A stretch of 64,000 nt of DNA from an uncultured Eubacteriales bacterium (GCA_949077035.1 CARUPR010000001.1:1-64000); one strand, 5' to 3'. Positions 1 through 7,624 are shown, counted from the stretch's first letter. Translations and numbers: made by a program. The notes: generated from the letters alone by a model not told the origin.

Positions 1-40
1 GAAATACTAACTTTAAGTTAAAATATCATCCATATGATAC

Positions 41-69
41 AAAAAAAGCAGGTCTTTCGACCTGCTTTT
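41..69 (-). terminator. Rho-independent terminator after the RimK-like operon
   Basis: Perfect inverted repeat AAAAGCAGGTC / GACCTGCTTTT with a 4-nt loop, followed on the minus strand by a T run. It lies about 45 bp past the stop of the leftmost minus-strand gene. The same stem core recurs at 1631-1656. Confidence 0.85.
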
Positions 70-113
70 CCCCTATTAAACAACATAAATTAAGTAAATT
101 TTCACTATCTAAG

Positions 114-989
114 TTAAACTGATGCAACTTTATTTTTTATATAACTCAAAATTTTGCCAGCAACATTTATTCCTGTGGTTTTGTAAATATTATTTAAGTG
201 AGCATTGCTGTTCACCTCACAAATGACAGGCCCTTTTTGCGTTTGCAAAATGTCAACACCGCAAAAATCACAACCAAGTGCTTTTGCGGCTTTTAATGCA
301 AGGATTTTTTCTGATTCTGTTGGCTTATAGCTTTCAGCAACGCCACCATTAGAAAGATTTGCTCTGAAATCATCTTTTGAAAATCTTTGCATACTTGCAA
401 CAATTTCATTATTTACAACATTTATCCTTATATCACTGCCAAAGCACTCTGAAAAATATTCTTGAATTAATAGCTCTTGTTTTTCTCTGTTTAACAGGTC
501 AACAAATTCTTGTCTATTCTTCACCAAAAACACTTGTTGCCCTTCAGAGCCAAACCATTTTTTTACTACAACTGGATATGCAAGCTCGTTTTCAACCTTT
601 TCAATAAACAATATATTATTTTGCACATTTGGATAAAACAAAAGTGGAAATATAAATGTCTTTGGAATAGGCAATTTGTTATCTGCAAGGATTTTGTATG
701 TGAGAGCTTTATTATCACAATTTTTTATACAATCGGCACTATTGAAAACCTTATATCCCTTTTCTTCAAGCAAATTTGCAAGAGTAATATCTTTGTCATA
801 AAAAAGTATGGCATCACAATTTAAACGCTCTAAGAAAGAGCCATTGCTATCATACCAGTATTTAATATCTATATTTCGTTTTACATCCAATTCAATATTC
901 AAGTCTTTTGCTGCATCAAAAAGCAGTTGATTTTGCTGCTTAAATTTGTCTGTGTTTAGACTTGCATTATTTATTAAAAGTATATTCAT
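114..989 (-). CDS. RimK-like ATP-grasp ligase
   Basis: 291-aa protein of the ATP-grasp superfamily, closest in pattern to RimK-type amino acid ligases that form an amide bond from a carboxylate, an amine and ATP. Seen: the central lysine strand YPVVVKKWFGSEGQQVFLV near residues 138-156, the acidic QEYF segment, the basic DIRINVV strand, and the metal-binding end GVDILQ...VICEVNSNAHL near residue 260. The length matches RimK-family enzymes. It overlaps the end of the upstream hydrolase gene by 23 bp, so the two are translationally coupled. The acceptor substrate cannot be read from sequence. Confidence is good for the fold and low for the substrate. Confidence 0.8.
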   Translation of the reverse strand: MNILLINNASLNTDKFKQQNQLLFDAAKDLNIELDVKRNIDIKYWYDSNGSFLERLNCDAILFYDKDITLANLLEEKGYKVFNSADCIKNCDNKALTYKILADNKLPIPKTFIFPLLFYPNVQNNILFIEKVENELAYPVVVKKWFGSEGQQVFLVKNRQEFVDLLNREKQELLIQEYFSECFGSDIRINVVNNEIVASMQRFSKDDFRANLSNGGVAESYKPTESEKILALKAAKALGCDFCGVDILQTQKGPVICEVNSNAHLNNIYKTTGINVAGKILSYIKNKVASV

Positions 990-1581
990 TTGTCAATTCC
1001 TTTTCTATCATATCGCAAATTTTTACAATCAAGTCATATACATCATCAAGTTGTGTTGCATTGCAATAACTTGAAACCAATTTGCTGTTTATCTCAAACT
1101 GCATTGCTGGGAAATCATTTCTTGAACAAAATCCAGAAACTGTCCTAGCAGAAGAAGCAGCATAAGGATTGTTTATTTCAAGTGTGAATCCATTATCATT
1201 TGCAAGTTGTTTTGTAAGATGTGCAATATTGTTGTGATTTAACAAATTTCTATTATCTTCACTTCCTGTGCCAAGACAAAAATCCATTTCTCTTGTTTGT
1301 GAAAGTTGATGCAAATCCAGCACAAAAAGAATATTATTTTTCTGACAGAATTTCAACAATTGCTGTTTATATGGGCTTTCCAAATCATAATTGGCATCAT
1401 CATTCAAATTTTCAGTTTTAATAATTGTAGGATAACCCAATTTATTTAACATTTTTGCAATAATAGCCGTTTCCTGCTCGGCATATTTTACCTTATTATC
1501 CCTTGTTTGTTCAACGGCGTGTGGTGCAGAGATTAAAATTTTCTTTGTTCCACTTAAAATTTCAAAACCTTCAAACTTCAT
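967..1581 (-). CDS. N-formylglutamate amidohydrolase-like hydrolase
   Basis: 204-aa protein of the FGase-like (PF05013-type) zinc hydrolase family, which cleaves amides of glutamate or related amino acids. Visible motifs: ISAPHAVEQTRDNKVKYAE (zinc His and following acidic residue) near the N-terminus, FVLDLHQLSQTREMDFCLG in the middle, and SRNDFPAMQFEINSKLV near the C-terminus. The ATG at 1581 is chosen because AAAGG lies 8-9 nt upstream. Longer reading frames run back into the tRNA remnant at 1663-1707 and are artefacts. It forms an operon with the RimK-like ligase, an arrangement suggesting linked amide hydrolysis and synthesis, which is inference. Confidence 0.75.
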   Translation of the reverse strand: MKFEGFEILSGTKKILISAPHAVEQTRDNKVKYAEQETAIIAKMLNKLGYPTIIKTENLNDDANYDLESPYKQQLLKFCQKNNILFVLDLHQLSQTREMDFCLGTGSEDNRNLLNHNNIAHLTKQLANDNGFTLEINNPYAASSARTVSGFCSRNDFPAMQFEINSKLVSSYCNATQLDDVYDLIVKICDMIEKELTNEYTFNK

Positions 1582-1630
1582 TTTACACATCCTTTCCATG
1601 GTTATATCTACAATATAGCCTAAGTTAACA

Positions 1631-1656
1631 AAAAAAGCAAGTCTTTTGACCTGCTT
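1631..1656 (-). terminator. Original tRNA-fMet terminator, now orphaned at attL
   Basis: Stem AAGCAGGTC-aaaa-GACTTGCTT with a following T run on the minus strand. The single mismatch is A.C if read on plus but a G.U wobble in minus-strand RNA, which fixes the functional strand. It sits directly beyond the tRNA 3' fragment at 1663-1707, so before integration it would have ended the tRNA-fMet transcript. Confidence 0.75.
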
Positions 1657-1662
1657 CTTCAC

Positions 1663-1707
1663 TGGTTGCGGGAGTTGGATTTGAACCAACGACCTTCGGG
1701 TTATGAG
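1663..1707 (-). repeat. attL: 45-bp 3' fragment of tRNA-fMet
   Basis: Exact 45-bp copy of 16078-16122. It covers the tRNA from the anticodon loop through the encoded CCA. The flanks differ on both sides (C versus G before, GGGC versus CCCG after), so the boundaries are clear. The fragment has no promoter and no 5' half, so it is an attachment-site scar and not a tRNA gene. Confidence 0.93.
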
Positions 1708-1806
1708 GGGCTATTTTTAATAAATTTTACTTCTCATACTCTATATGGTGTATTTTTAATTTTTATAAATACTATATATTGTATCTAATATTTTCAACCA
1801 CCTTTT

Positions 1807-2805
1807 TCAATCCCTTTTTGTGGTGTCAAAATTGGTGTCAATAAGCTTAATTTGTTCTTTTTCGTAGTTATCTAAAACTTTTATATAATATTTATTTGTT
1901 GTAGTTGTGGTTGTATGCCCTAGCCATTTAGCAATAATGCGTGGTGCAATTCCTTTTTCTGCACACATTGTGGCAAATGTTGTTCTTAAATCTTTTGTTT
2001 TAAATTTAAAACCGCATAACTCGCATAATTCTAATCTTTCTCTTTTTAATGTTGTTTCTGAAATATTAAAAATTGTTTGGTGAGTTAAATCGATATTTTT
2101 TAATAATTCTTCAACTTGTGAAAATTTAGGTATATATCTATCAGAGTTTTCAGTTTTAGTTCCTGGTATATGTATTAAAGTTTCTTCAATATCTTTTGGC
2201 GTAATTCGTAAGCCTTCAGCCGGTCTTGCACCGGTAAATAAATAAAATTTAAAGATTGCCCCATGTTTTATTTGCTCAGCCTTTTCAAGTAATATTTCTC
2301 TTTGTTCGATTGTAAGAGCTGTCCCTTCTGTTCTCTTGTGGTGATATTTTCTTATATCTTCCCAAATATCAAAAGGTATCTTTTTATCTTTGTATGCTTG
2401 TTTAAATACCTCTACTAAATATTGACTTGCATATTCCTTCATACGGCTGTTAGGTAATTTCTTTAATAGTAAATTTAAATCTAATGCAGTAACCTTTTTT
2501 ATGTCCTTATCTTCAAAATTTGGTTTTATTTGATTTTTAAAAACGCTTCTGTAATTTTTTAATGTGCCTTCTTGTATAAAAGGCTCTTTATAGTTTTTAT
2601 ACCAAAACTCCCAGTATTCATAAAAAGTAAGTTTCTTTTCAATTTTTATTTTTTTAGTGCTTAAGAAAGATTTCAATTTTTCATAGCACTCTTTTTTTGT
2701 GTTGGCATATATAGATTTTCTTTTGCCGTTGATTGTAAACCTTGCTTGATATCGGTTATCAACTCGTTTAGTAATCTTTATGCCTCTGTAACTGTCATAA
2801 TTCAA
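1807..2805 (-). CDS. int: Tyrosine recombinase/integrase
   Basis: 332-aa site-specific integrase that would join the circular element to the tRNA-fMet site. Domain order: an N-terminal arm-binding-like domain (about residues 5-50), a SAM-like core-binding domain (about 58-145), and a C-terminal catalytic domain. Catalytic residues seen: R194 in TGARPAE, R284 in KDLRTTFAT, H307 in LGH, and nucleophile Y316 (nine residues after H307, the standard spacing). Box II has KDLRTT where HxLRH is commoner. The start codon is TTG at 2805, behind GAGGAGGAAGAT. The gene reads toward attL and its last codons contain one pair of TGGTGTCAA repeats. Confidence 0.93.
   Translation of the reverse strand: MNYDSYRGIKITKRVDNRYQARFTINGKRKSIYANTKKECYEKLKSFLSTKKIKIEKKLTFYEYWEFWYKNYKEPFIQEGTLKNYRSVFKNQIKPNFEDKDIKKVTALDLNLLLKKLPNSRMKEYASQYLVEVFKQAYKDKKIPFDIWEDIRKYHHKRTEGTALTIEQREILLEKAEQIKHGAIFKFYLFTGARPAEGLRITPKDIEETLIHIPGTKTENSDRYIPKFSQVEELLKNIDLTHQTIFNISETTLKRERLELCELCGFKFKTKDLRTTFATMCAEKGIAPRIIAKWLGHTTTTTTNKYYIKVLDNYEKEQIKLIDTNFDTTKRD
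1821..1841 (+). repeat. Left pair of TGGTGTCAA direct repeats (candidate integrase arm sites)
   Basis: TGGTGTCAA occurs at 1821-1829 and 1833-1841, a 12-bp period, inside the 3' end of the integrase gene and 114 bp from attL. The same pair with the same spacing occurs at 16009-16029 near attR. Paired direct repeats near both ends are typical of arm-type sites bound by the N-terminal domain of Tn916/lambda-type integrases. The function is inferred. Confidence 0.5.
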
Positions 2806-2983
2806 ATCTTCCTCCTCATTTTTAGTTGGAAGAATTGAAATAGTCTTATTTTCGTTTTTTGTATTATCGATTAGTAAGAAAGGTTTATTATTGTCTTCAA
2901 AACCTTTAATAGTAATATCAATTAATTCACATCTATCTTTTATTTCTTGATTAACTTTTTATATATTCTATAATTTCTAACAT
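2806..2983 (-). pseudogene. Short frame-broken ORF upstream of the integrase
   Basis: An ATG at 2983 with a strong AAAGGAG site starts MLEIIEYIKS, then stops at 2951. One base out of frame, after an A5 run, an open frame (VNQEIKDRCELIDITIKG...) continues without a stop straight into the integrase frame. Removing one A would give a protein of about 60 residues fused to the integrase. It may be a decayed small gene, a sequencing slip, or a programmed +1 shift. No family is recognised. Confidence 0.4.
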
Positions 2984-2996
2984 TTTCTCTCCTTTG

Positions 2997-3443
2997 TTAA
3001 ATAGGTAAATATTCTAATTTTAAAACTGCGTCAACAATATCATTAGCAATTCTTTCTATATTTTTTTTAAAATCTTCGTTGTCAATAGTTAAAAAACCTA
3101 TATTCGCTTTTTCTATTATTTCCATAACACTCTTATCTCTTTTTTTCCAGTAATCATTATTTTGATGTTGTTTTCCATTAACTTCAATCAATAATATAGG
3201 ATTATACATTTCAGTATCGAATATTCCAAAATCAATATTCCTAAATAATTCTTCATTTCTACCATAAGATAAAGGTGTTTCAATTATTGATTGTAAATTT
3301 ACTTGTGGAGTAATAATAAATTTATTCCCTAATTTTTCACGCATTAATTTAAAAAACTTTTTTTCATAAATACTTAAAACAGGATTTTTTCTAACATATA
3401 GTTTGTTCGGATTATAAAATCTATTTGATATATTTTCATACAT
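2997..3443 (-). CDS. DUF2726/Vsr-like putative nuclease
   Basis: 148-aa protein resembling DUF2726 and DUF559 (PD-(D/E)XK-like, Vsr-related) domains: an N-terminal YEKKFFKLMREKLG helix, then NIDFGIFD, LLIEVNGKQHQ (acidic residue plus GK and His) and a WKKRDKSVMEI helix that matches the usual RD motif after the catalytic strand. The start is set at ATG 3443 behind AAAGGAG; the gene begins directly after the repressor stop, so they are co-transcribed. Its place in the lysogeny module means it is probably expressed in the lysogen, and a role in host or phage DNA cleavage is possible but unproven. Confidence 0.65.
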   Translation of the reverse strand: MYENISNRFYNPNKLYVRKNPVLSIYEKKFFKLMREKLGNKFIITPQVNLQSIIETPLSYGRNEELFRNIDFGIFDTEMYNPILLIEVNGKQHQNNDYWKKRDKSVMEIIEKANIGFLTIDNEDFKKNIERIANDIVDAVLKLEYLPI

Positions 3444-3444
3444 A

Positions 3445-3798
3445 TTATACTCCTTTAAATTTAGTAATAATTCTTTCTTTTTGTTCTTCAGCACTAGTTA
3501 GCCCTATGATGTATGCTTCAACTTTTTCACACTGAAGATTATTAAGATTAATTATTCTTTCAATTAATTTATTTTGTTTTTCACTTAATAAACTTTTATC
3601 AAGTAAATATGGCACATTATGATCTACAAGATTGTCTATTGTTACATGAAAAAAATCTGCAAGTTTTATTAATGTGTTTAAATCTACTTTTGATTTTTCA
3701 TTTTCAATTCTACTATATTTTTCTTGTGATATATTAAGAAAATCAGCAATAGTTGTTTGATTTATATTTTTATTTTCTCTTAATTCTTTTAACTTCAT
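3445..3798 (-). CDS. CI/XRE-type prophage repressor
   Basis: 117-aa protein with an N-terminal HTH_3 domain (residues about 1-60): MKLKELRENKNINQTTIADF followed by the recognition helix region SQEKYSRIENEKS and LIKLADFFHVTIDNLV. The C-terminal half is helical and probably dimerises. It is transcribed divergently from the rightward phage operon. The 180-bp spacer between them holds a near-consensus promoter overlapped by three similar 17-bp sites, so this protein is the likely lysogeny repressor. A GGAGGGG Shine-Dalgarno precedes the ATG. Confidence 0.88.
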   Translation of the reverse strand: MKLKELRENKNINQTTIADFLNISQEKYSRIENEKSKVDLNTLIKLADFFHVTIDNLVDHNVPYLLDKSLLSEKQNKLIERIINLNNLQCEKVEAYIIGLTSAEEQKERIITKFKGV

Positions 3799-3869
3799 AT
3801 TCCCCTCCTATAGTTGATTTTATTATATTTATTTAAAAAATCAATAAAAATAAAAAAAAATTTATATTT

Positions 3870-3949
3870 TATAGAAAAATCGCATAAAACAGTTGACAAA
3901 TATAGAATATTTGCATATAATTACTATATAAATATAGAGAATTTCTATA
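3870..3949 (+). promoter_or_regulatory. Three-site operator for the prophage repressor
   Basis: Three related 17-bp dyad sites: 3870-3886 (TATAGA-AAAAT-CGCATA), 3901-3917 (TATAGA-ATATT-TGCATA) and 3933-3949 (TATAGA-GAATT-TCTATA, a perfect palindrome in its arms). Their centres are 31 and 32 bp apart, about three helical turns, so they face the same side of the DNA. Site 2 covers the promoter spacer and -10, and site 3 the expected transcription start. This is the layout of tripartite lambdoid operators. Confidence 0.7.
3893..3921 (+). promoter_or_regulatory. Rightward phage promoter (consensus sigma-A)
   Basis: TTGACA at 3893-3898, 17-bp spacer, TATAAT at 3916-3921: a perfect match to consensus. 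It drives the 78-aa early gene at 3978 and probably the downstream operon. It overlaps operator site 2, so the repressor would shut it off. Confidence 0.88.
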
Positions 3950-3977
3950 ATTTCGATATGTAAAAAGCGAGGTTGAT

Positions 3978-4214
3978 ATGGCTAAATACAAACTTGAAAA
4001 AACAAATGTAAAGAAGAAATTTTATAAACTTGAATATGTAGATTTGCCCAGTGATGATATGTTTTGGTTTGACAGCAAAAAACAAAGTAAAAAAGATAAA
4101 ATCAAAGTAAGATATATTGCTTTGCCTGGTAAATATAGAAATACAAAAAAAGTTGTTCATGCAATAGTAGAATTCCCTGATAATGATTGTTGGTATTACA
4201 CTTTACTAGAATAA
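3978..4214 (+). CDS. First gene of the rightward phage operon, unknown 78-aa protein
   Basis: 78-aa, lysine-rich protein with no recognised domain. GAGG lies 6-7 nt upstream of the ATG. It is the first gene after the repressor-controlled promoter, the place where Cro or other early regulators sit, but no helix-turn-helix is visible. The pattern of alternating aromatic and charged residues (KFYKLEYVDLP, WYYTLLE) suggests a small beta-rich fold. Function unknown. Confidence 0.65.
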   Translation: MAKYKLEKTNVKKKFYKLEYVDLPSDDMFWFDSKKQSKKDKIKVRYIALPGKYRNTKKVVHAIVEFPDNDCWYYTLLE

Positions 4215-4234
4215 AAAAACACCTTACGGTGTTT
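4213..4234 (-). terminator. Terminator of the 60-aa minus-strand gene
   Basis: ACACC-GTAA-GGTGT stem followed on the minus strand by a T7 run. It lies immediately past the stop of the small minus-strand gene and between two convergent genes. Confidence 0.7.
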
Positions 4235-4415
4235 AGAAATCAATAGCTTTCATTTCTTTCTTATAAGATTTGGCTAATGATTTATATCGTTTGTCAAATT
4301 CATTCGGTGAAAGTTTGTCTTGAAGATTATTTAAATTTTCAAACTCCCCTTCATACTTAATGATTAATTGCTTTTTTAATTCAAGTTTTTTAAAAATAGA
4401 TGTTAATTTTTCCAT
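4233..4415 (-). CDS. Small helical protein, unknown
   Basis: 60-aa highly charged, probably coiled-coil protein (MEKLTSIFKKLELKKQLIIK...). ATG 4415 is chosen because AAAAGGAG lies 7 nt upstream; a longer frame has no such site. It is the only minus-strand gene inside the rightward part of the element and has its own terminator. A role such as an antitoxin or regulator cannot be shown. Confidence 0.55.
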   Translation of the reverse strand: MEKLTSIFKKLELKKQLIIKYEGEFENLNNLQDKLSPNEFDKRYKSLAKSYKKEMKAIDF

Positions 4416-4484
4416 ATAAACTCCTTTTATATATTCACATTGTAACATAAAAGAAAAATAAAAAAAACAAAAAGAGAGGAAAAA

Positions 4485-4595
4485 ATGAATAAAGTTAAGA
4501 AATTGATTTTTAAGTGTGACTTAATTATTTTAAAAAATAAATTGTTGTTGAATGGAGTTAAACAATTTTTAAAAGGAGTAAAAAAACATGTATGA
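4485..4595 (+). CDS. 36-aa basic peptide, unknown
   Basis: ATG behind AGAGAGGA; a basic, hydrophobic peptide (MNKVKKLIFKCDLIILKNKL...). Its end overlaps the next start by 8 bp (ATG at 4588), and its 3' part carries the Shine-Dalgarno of that gene, so it may act mainly as a coupling leader peptide. Confidence 0.4.
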   Translation: MNKVKKLIFKCDLIILKNKLLLNGVKQFLKGVKKHV

Positions 4596-4734
4596 TTTAA
4601 AAAACTTATTAGTTGAAAATGAGATTTTGAAACATAATGTAAAAGTTTTAATTGAAAGAAATTCAGAACTTTTATTGAAAATAAAGAATTTAGAAATACA
4701 AAATGAACAGCATTGGCTGAATAAATTGATTTAA
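4588..4734 (+). CDS. 48-aa coiled-coil peptide, unknown
   Basis: AAAAGGAG lies 8-9 nt before the ATG. The peptide has a clear heptad-like pattern of Leu/Ile (LLVENEILKHNVKVLIERN...), so it is probably a short coiled coil. Part of the early gene string. Function unknown. Confidence 0.5.
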   Translation: MYDLKNLLVENEILKHNVKVLIERNSELLLKIKNLEIQNEQHWLNKLI

Positions 4735-4745
4735 AAGGAGTATTT

Positions 4746-4856
4746 ATGAAAAATTTAACATTTAAGCAAGTAATAAAAATGTTTGATGAATTAATTGCTA
4801 AAGGCTATCAAGTCGAAGAAATAGTCAATATGCCTATAGAAATAGGTGAAAATTGA
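4746..4856 (+). CDS. 36-aa peptide, unknown
   Basis: TTAAAAGGAG lies 5 nt upstream of the ATG, overlapping the previous stop. It encodes MKNLTFKQVIKMFDELIAKG followed by an acidic end. It may be a small amphipathic regulator. No family recognised. Confidence 0.45.
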   Translation: MKNLTFKQVIKMFDELIAKGYQVEEIVNMPIEIGEN

Positions 4857-4868
4857 TAGGTATAAAAA

Positions 4869-4961
4869 ATGATAGTTTTAAAAATTTTTAAATACATATT
4901 ACAAGTTTGTTTGTGTGTAGGTGTCGTTTGTTTAATCGCATTCTTAACAACATTTATTTAA
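4869..4961 (+). CDS. 30-aa single-span membrane peptide (minor coat candidate)
   Basis: Encodes MIVLKIFKYILQVCLCVGVV plus a hydrophobic tail, essentially one membrane segment of about 24 residues. The length and composition resemble the pVII/pIX minor coat proteins of Ff phages (about 32-33 aa). It sits immediately upstream of the exported proteins. The ribosome site is weak (AGG about 9 nt upstream). The role is inferred from size and context only. Confidence 0.4.
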   Translation: MIVLKIFKYILQVCLCVGVVCLIAFLTTFI

Positions 4962-4980
4962 AAAAATATCGGAGGTTATC

Positions 4981-6243
4981 TTGAAGAAAGTTTTAAAATT
5001 TTATGAAAACACAAAATTTCGATGTATTGCCATGTTTTTAATTTTATTCGCCTTTTTAATCTTCAACGGCTTTTCAAATGTTCAACTTGCAAAAGCAGAA
5101 AGCATTGAATACTCGAGTGTTCTTGAGGATTTATCAAAAGACGAAAATTTTAATCAGTCAAAATATATTGAGAAGATTAATGATTATTCATTACAGTTGA
5201 TTCAAATTGCGGAAAGTGAAAGTAAAGAGTTGTTTATTTATGTCTACCAACCTTCTGGAACTATTAGGCCTTTAAAAGCAACATCAATAAATATCTCAAT
5301 AACTTCTGGCGATAATTTAGATTTTAAAAATTATAAATTATCATTAATAAGTTATTCAAGCACTTTGTTTAAATACAAAGTTAAAGATTTTAAAGTTGCA
5401 GATATTGAAGAACGATATTATGAGATTTCTTCAATTTTTAGAAAATGGGACGGCAAAATTGATGATGTTCTGGACAAAACAACTGAAAATAGTATATCAG
5501 AAGTTAGTTACCCTGTAGCAAAATCATATAGAATATCTGGCGAAAATAACTCTGAAATAATTTGTGAAGATATCGAAACAATCAAGATTATAGATAAATA
5601 TGTTGGCTTTATACGATATAGAGAAGGTTTTATTTTGTATTTAGATGCTTGCGATGCTCATTATGTTGCTTTTTCAACTGATAAAAGAATTGACACTCTT
5701 TTAGAAGCAGATGTTTACTATATGGAAAGTGATGTTTATGAAACTGAAAATTTAACAGGCAAACATCCACATTATGGGGCAAAAAAAAGTAAGTATAAAA
5801 AATTAACAAGTGATGATACAGCAAGTGATAAGCCTATCATTGGCAAGCCGCATAAATGGAGCAGAATTGAAACTGTAGATGAATTTATTAAATCAGAAGA
5901 TTTGACAAGTTCAACAATTAATAATATCTCAGAGATGAAATGGGTGTTAAGATTTGCTGAAACTGAATATAAATCGGCACCTTCTGTTACAGGTGTAACT
6001 TATAATTATTACACTAAAGTTTCAGATGTTTCAATTTTAAGATTAAAATTTGAAACTGATGGTATTACATATAATCTTGGAGTTATTGATAACAAACAAA
6101 CTGGCAGTGATAATCCTGGCAACATTCAAAAAACTTTGCTTGACAAGATAATCAATATAGTAATTAAAGTAATCATTTTTATAGTGGGTATTATTTTATT
6201 TGTTGAATTAATAAAACTTGTAATTTACATATTTAAAGGTTAA
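4981..6243 (+). CDS. Exported, C-terminally membrane-anchored protein (pIII-like candidate)
   Basis: 420-aa protein with a TTG start behind CGGAGG. It has a signal peptide (hydrophobic core about residues 16-32, then VQLAKAE), a large polar ectodomain, and a C-terminal transmembrane anchor (about residues 392-417) ending in FKG. This architecture and length are like the adsorption/tip protein pIII of filamentous phages (about 424 aa), although no sequence match to pIII is recognised. It heads a tight three-gene set (14-bp gaps) of surface proteins. The alternative is a lysogenic-conversion surface protein displayed by the host. Confidence 0.6.
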   Translation: MKKVLKFYENTKFRCIAMFLILFAFLIFNGFSNVQLAKAESIEYSSVLEDLSKDENFNQSKYIEKINDYSLQLIQIAESESKELFIYVYQPSGTIRPLKATSINISITSGDNLDFKNYKLSLISYSSTLFKYKVKDFKVADIEERYYEISSIFRKWDGKIDDVLDKTTENSISEVSYPVAKSYRISGENNSEIICEDIETIKIIDKYVGFIRYREGFILYLDACDAHYVAFSTDKRIDTLLEADVYYMESDVYETENLTGKHPHYGAKKSKYKKLTSDDTASDKPIIGKPHKWSRIETVDEFIKSEDLTSSTINNISEMKWVLRFAETEYKSAPSVTGVTYNYYTKVSDVSILRLKFETDGITYNLGVIDNKQTGSDNPGNIQKTLLDKIINIVIKVIIFIVGIILFVELIKLVIYIFKG

Positions 6244-6257
6244 AAAAGAGGTAATAT

Positions 6258-7610
6258 ATGTCAAAGAAATTTTGGACGAGTTTAGTTGTTTGTTTATTTG
6301 CGACTGCAATATTAGGCGGTGGCGTTTATACAATCTGTAACTATGAAAAAATTAAAGAAAAAATACAAAATGGTAGTAATGGCTCGCATAAGCCTGTTGA
6401 CCCGTCAACACCTATCGACCCTAACTTTCCTTTGACTTTCATTGTTAAATTTTTAGGGTATGAAAAGGATGAAATTCAAACGGTTGCTATTGGAGATTAT
6501 GCAAAGCAACCTTCCGTTCTTCCTCAAAAGAAAGGTTATAAATTTAAAGGTTGGCTGTATAATGGACAACCTGTCAAAGTTGAAGATATTGTTGTAAATC
6601 AAAATATAACATTTGAGCCGATGTTTGTTAAAATTCACATAGTAACATACAAAATTGGCGAAGAAACAGGTTCTTTCACTCGTGAAAATGGTTATAAGTT
6701 AAATCTTATAGATGTTTACTATGAAATACCAGAAGGCTTTGTTTTAGATGGTTGGAAATATAACAATCTTATAATTTCTCCAGTTGAAATAAACGATATA
6801 GAAATAACTAGCGATACTTACATAGAAGCAATTTTAACAAGATTTTATCAAGTGACTTTTTCGTATAAAGGTCACATTAAAAAACAAAATGTAATTCATG
6901 GCGAATTTGCTCAACCATTTATTCCAGAACAACCTGCCGTCAAGTTTGTCGGCTGGTATGTTGGTGATGTTCTAGTTGAAGATTTTGAAAACTACCCTAT
7001 CACACAAGATACAATTTTTGTGGCAAAATATGTCGATGTTGACATGGTTAAACTTGAATTATCTTTTACCGATGAACAAAAGCAAATTATATTTAGACAC
7101 CCTAACCCTTCAGCTGGTGGAGTTGGTCTTGAAATTAAAGATATTTATTATTGTCAATCTTTAAATTGTGCTTATGTTTTTGTGCGTGGTGTCGACAAGA
7201 AAACTAATCCTGTTTATACAAGGTATGAAATTAAATCTGACAACTTATCAGAAGTCACTGCTGAGTTTATAGTAAATGAAATTTGCATACAAAATAACCC
7301 AAAAGTTGAAATGGGACTTTATCGTTTAGCAAGTGATTATTCGCAAGAATATTTTGACACAAATAAAGATAATCAATATAACTTTGATGACCAAACTTTC
7401 ATGCTTAAAAATATTTATGTGTCATTAAATTCGTCATATTCGACTAAGGAAGGAATTACAAGATATTATTATTACATTGTTGCAATAAACGATAATGGCG
7501 AACTTGTAATTATTAATCAAAAAGAAGGCGAAGATTATGCCTTTGAAGGCACAACTATGACTGACAAAGAATTTTGTTCAATTTTATTTGAAAAATATAA
7601 AATTACATAA
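6258..7610 (+). CDS. Membrane-anchored protein with InlB-type B repeats
   Basis: 450-aa protein with an N-terminal membrane segment (residues about 6-26), a Gly/Ser/Pro linker, then three successive repeats of about 70 residues related to InlB B-repeats (Flg_new type). Each has a VTF/IVKF strand, a G-(Y/F)-x-(F/L)-x-GW core (KGYKFKGW, EGFVLDGW, PAVKFVGW) and a closing ITF/YI strand, at about residues 60-260. The C-terminal 190 residues match no known domain. Such repeats are common in surface adhesins of Bacillota. Here the gene sits between two other exported proteins inside a phage-like element. Confidence 0.75.
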   Translation: MSKKFWTSLVVCLFATAILGGGVYTICNYEKIKEKIQNGSNGSHKPVDPSTPIDPNFPLTFIVKFLGYEKDEIQTVAIGDYAKQPSVLPQKKGYKFKGWLYNGQPVKVEDIVVNQNITFEPMFVKIHIVTYKIGEETGSFTRENGYKLNLIDVYYEIPEGFVLDGWKYNNLIISPVEINDIEITSDTYIEAILTRFYQVTFSYKGHIKKQNVIHGEFAQPFIPEQPAVKFVGWYVGDVLVEDFENYPITQDTIFVAKYVDVDMVKLELSFTDEQKQIIFRHPNPSAGGVGLEIKDIYYCQSLNCAYVFVRGVDKKTNPVYTRYEIKSDNLSEVTAEFIVNEICIQNNPKVEMGLYRLASDYSQEYFDTNKDNQYNFDDQTFMLKNIYVSLNSSYSTKEGITRYYYYIVAINDNGELVIINQKEGEDYAFEGTTMTDKEFCSILFEKYKIT

Positions 7611-7624
7611 GGAGTAAGAACAAT

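Noticed and set aside
1582..1689. N-terminal extension of the FGase-like protein through the attL tRNA fragment
   Set aside because: The extension translates the tRNA 3' end and terminator, has no ribosome site, and a good AAAGG-ATG start exists at 1581.
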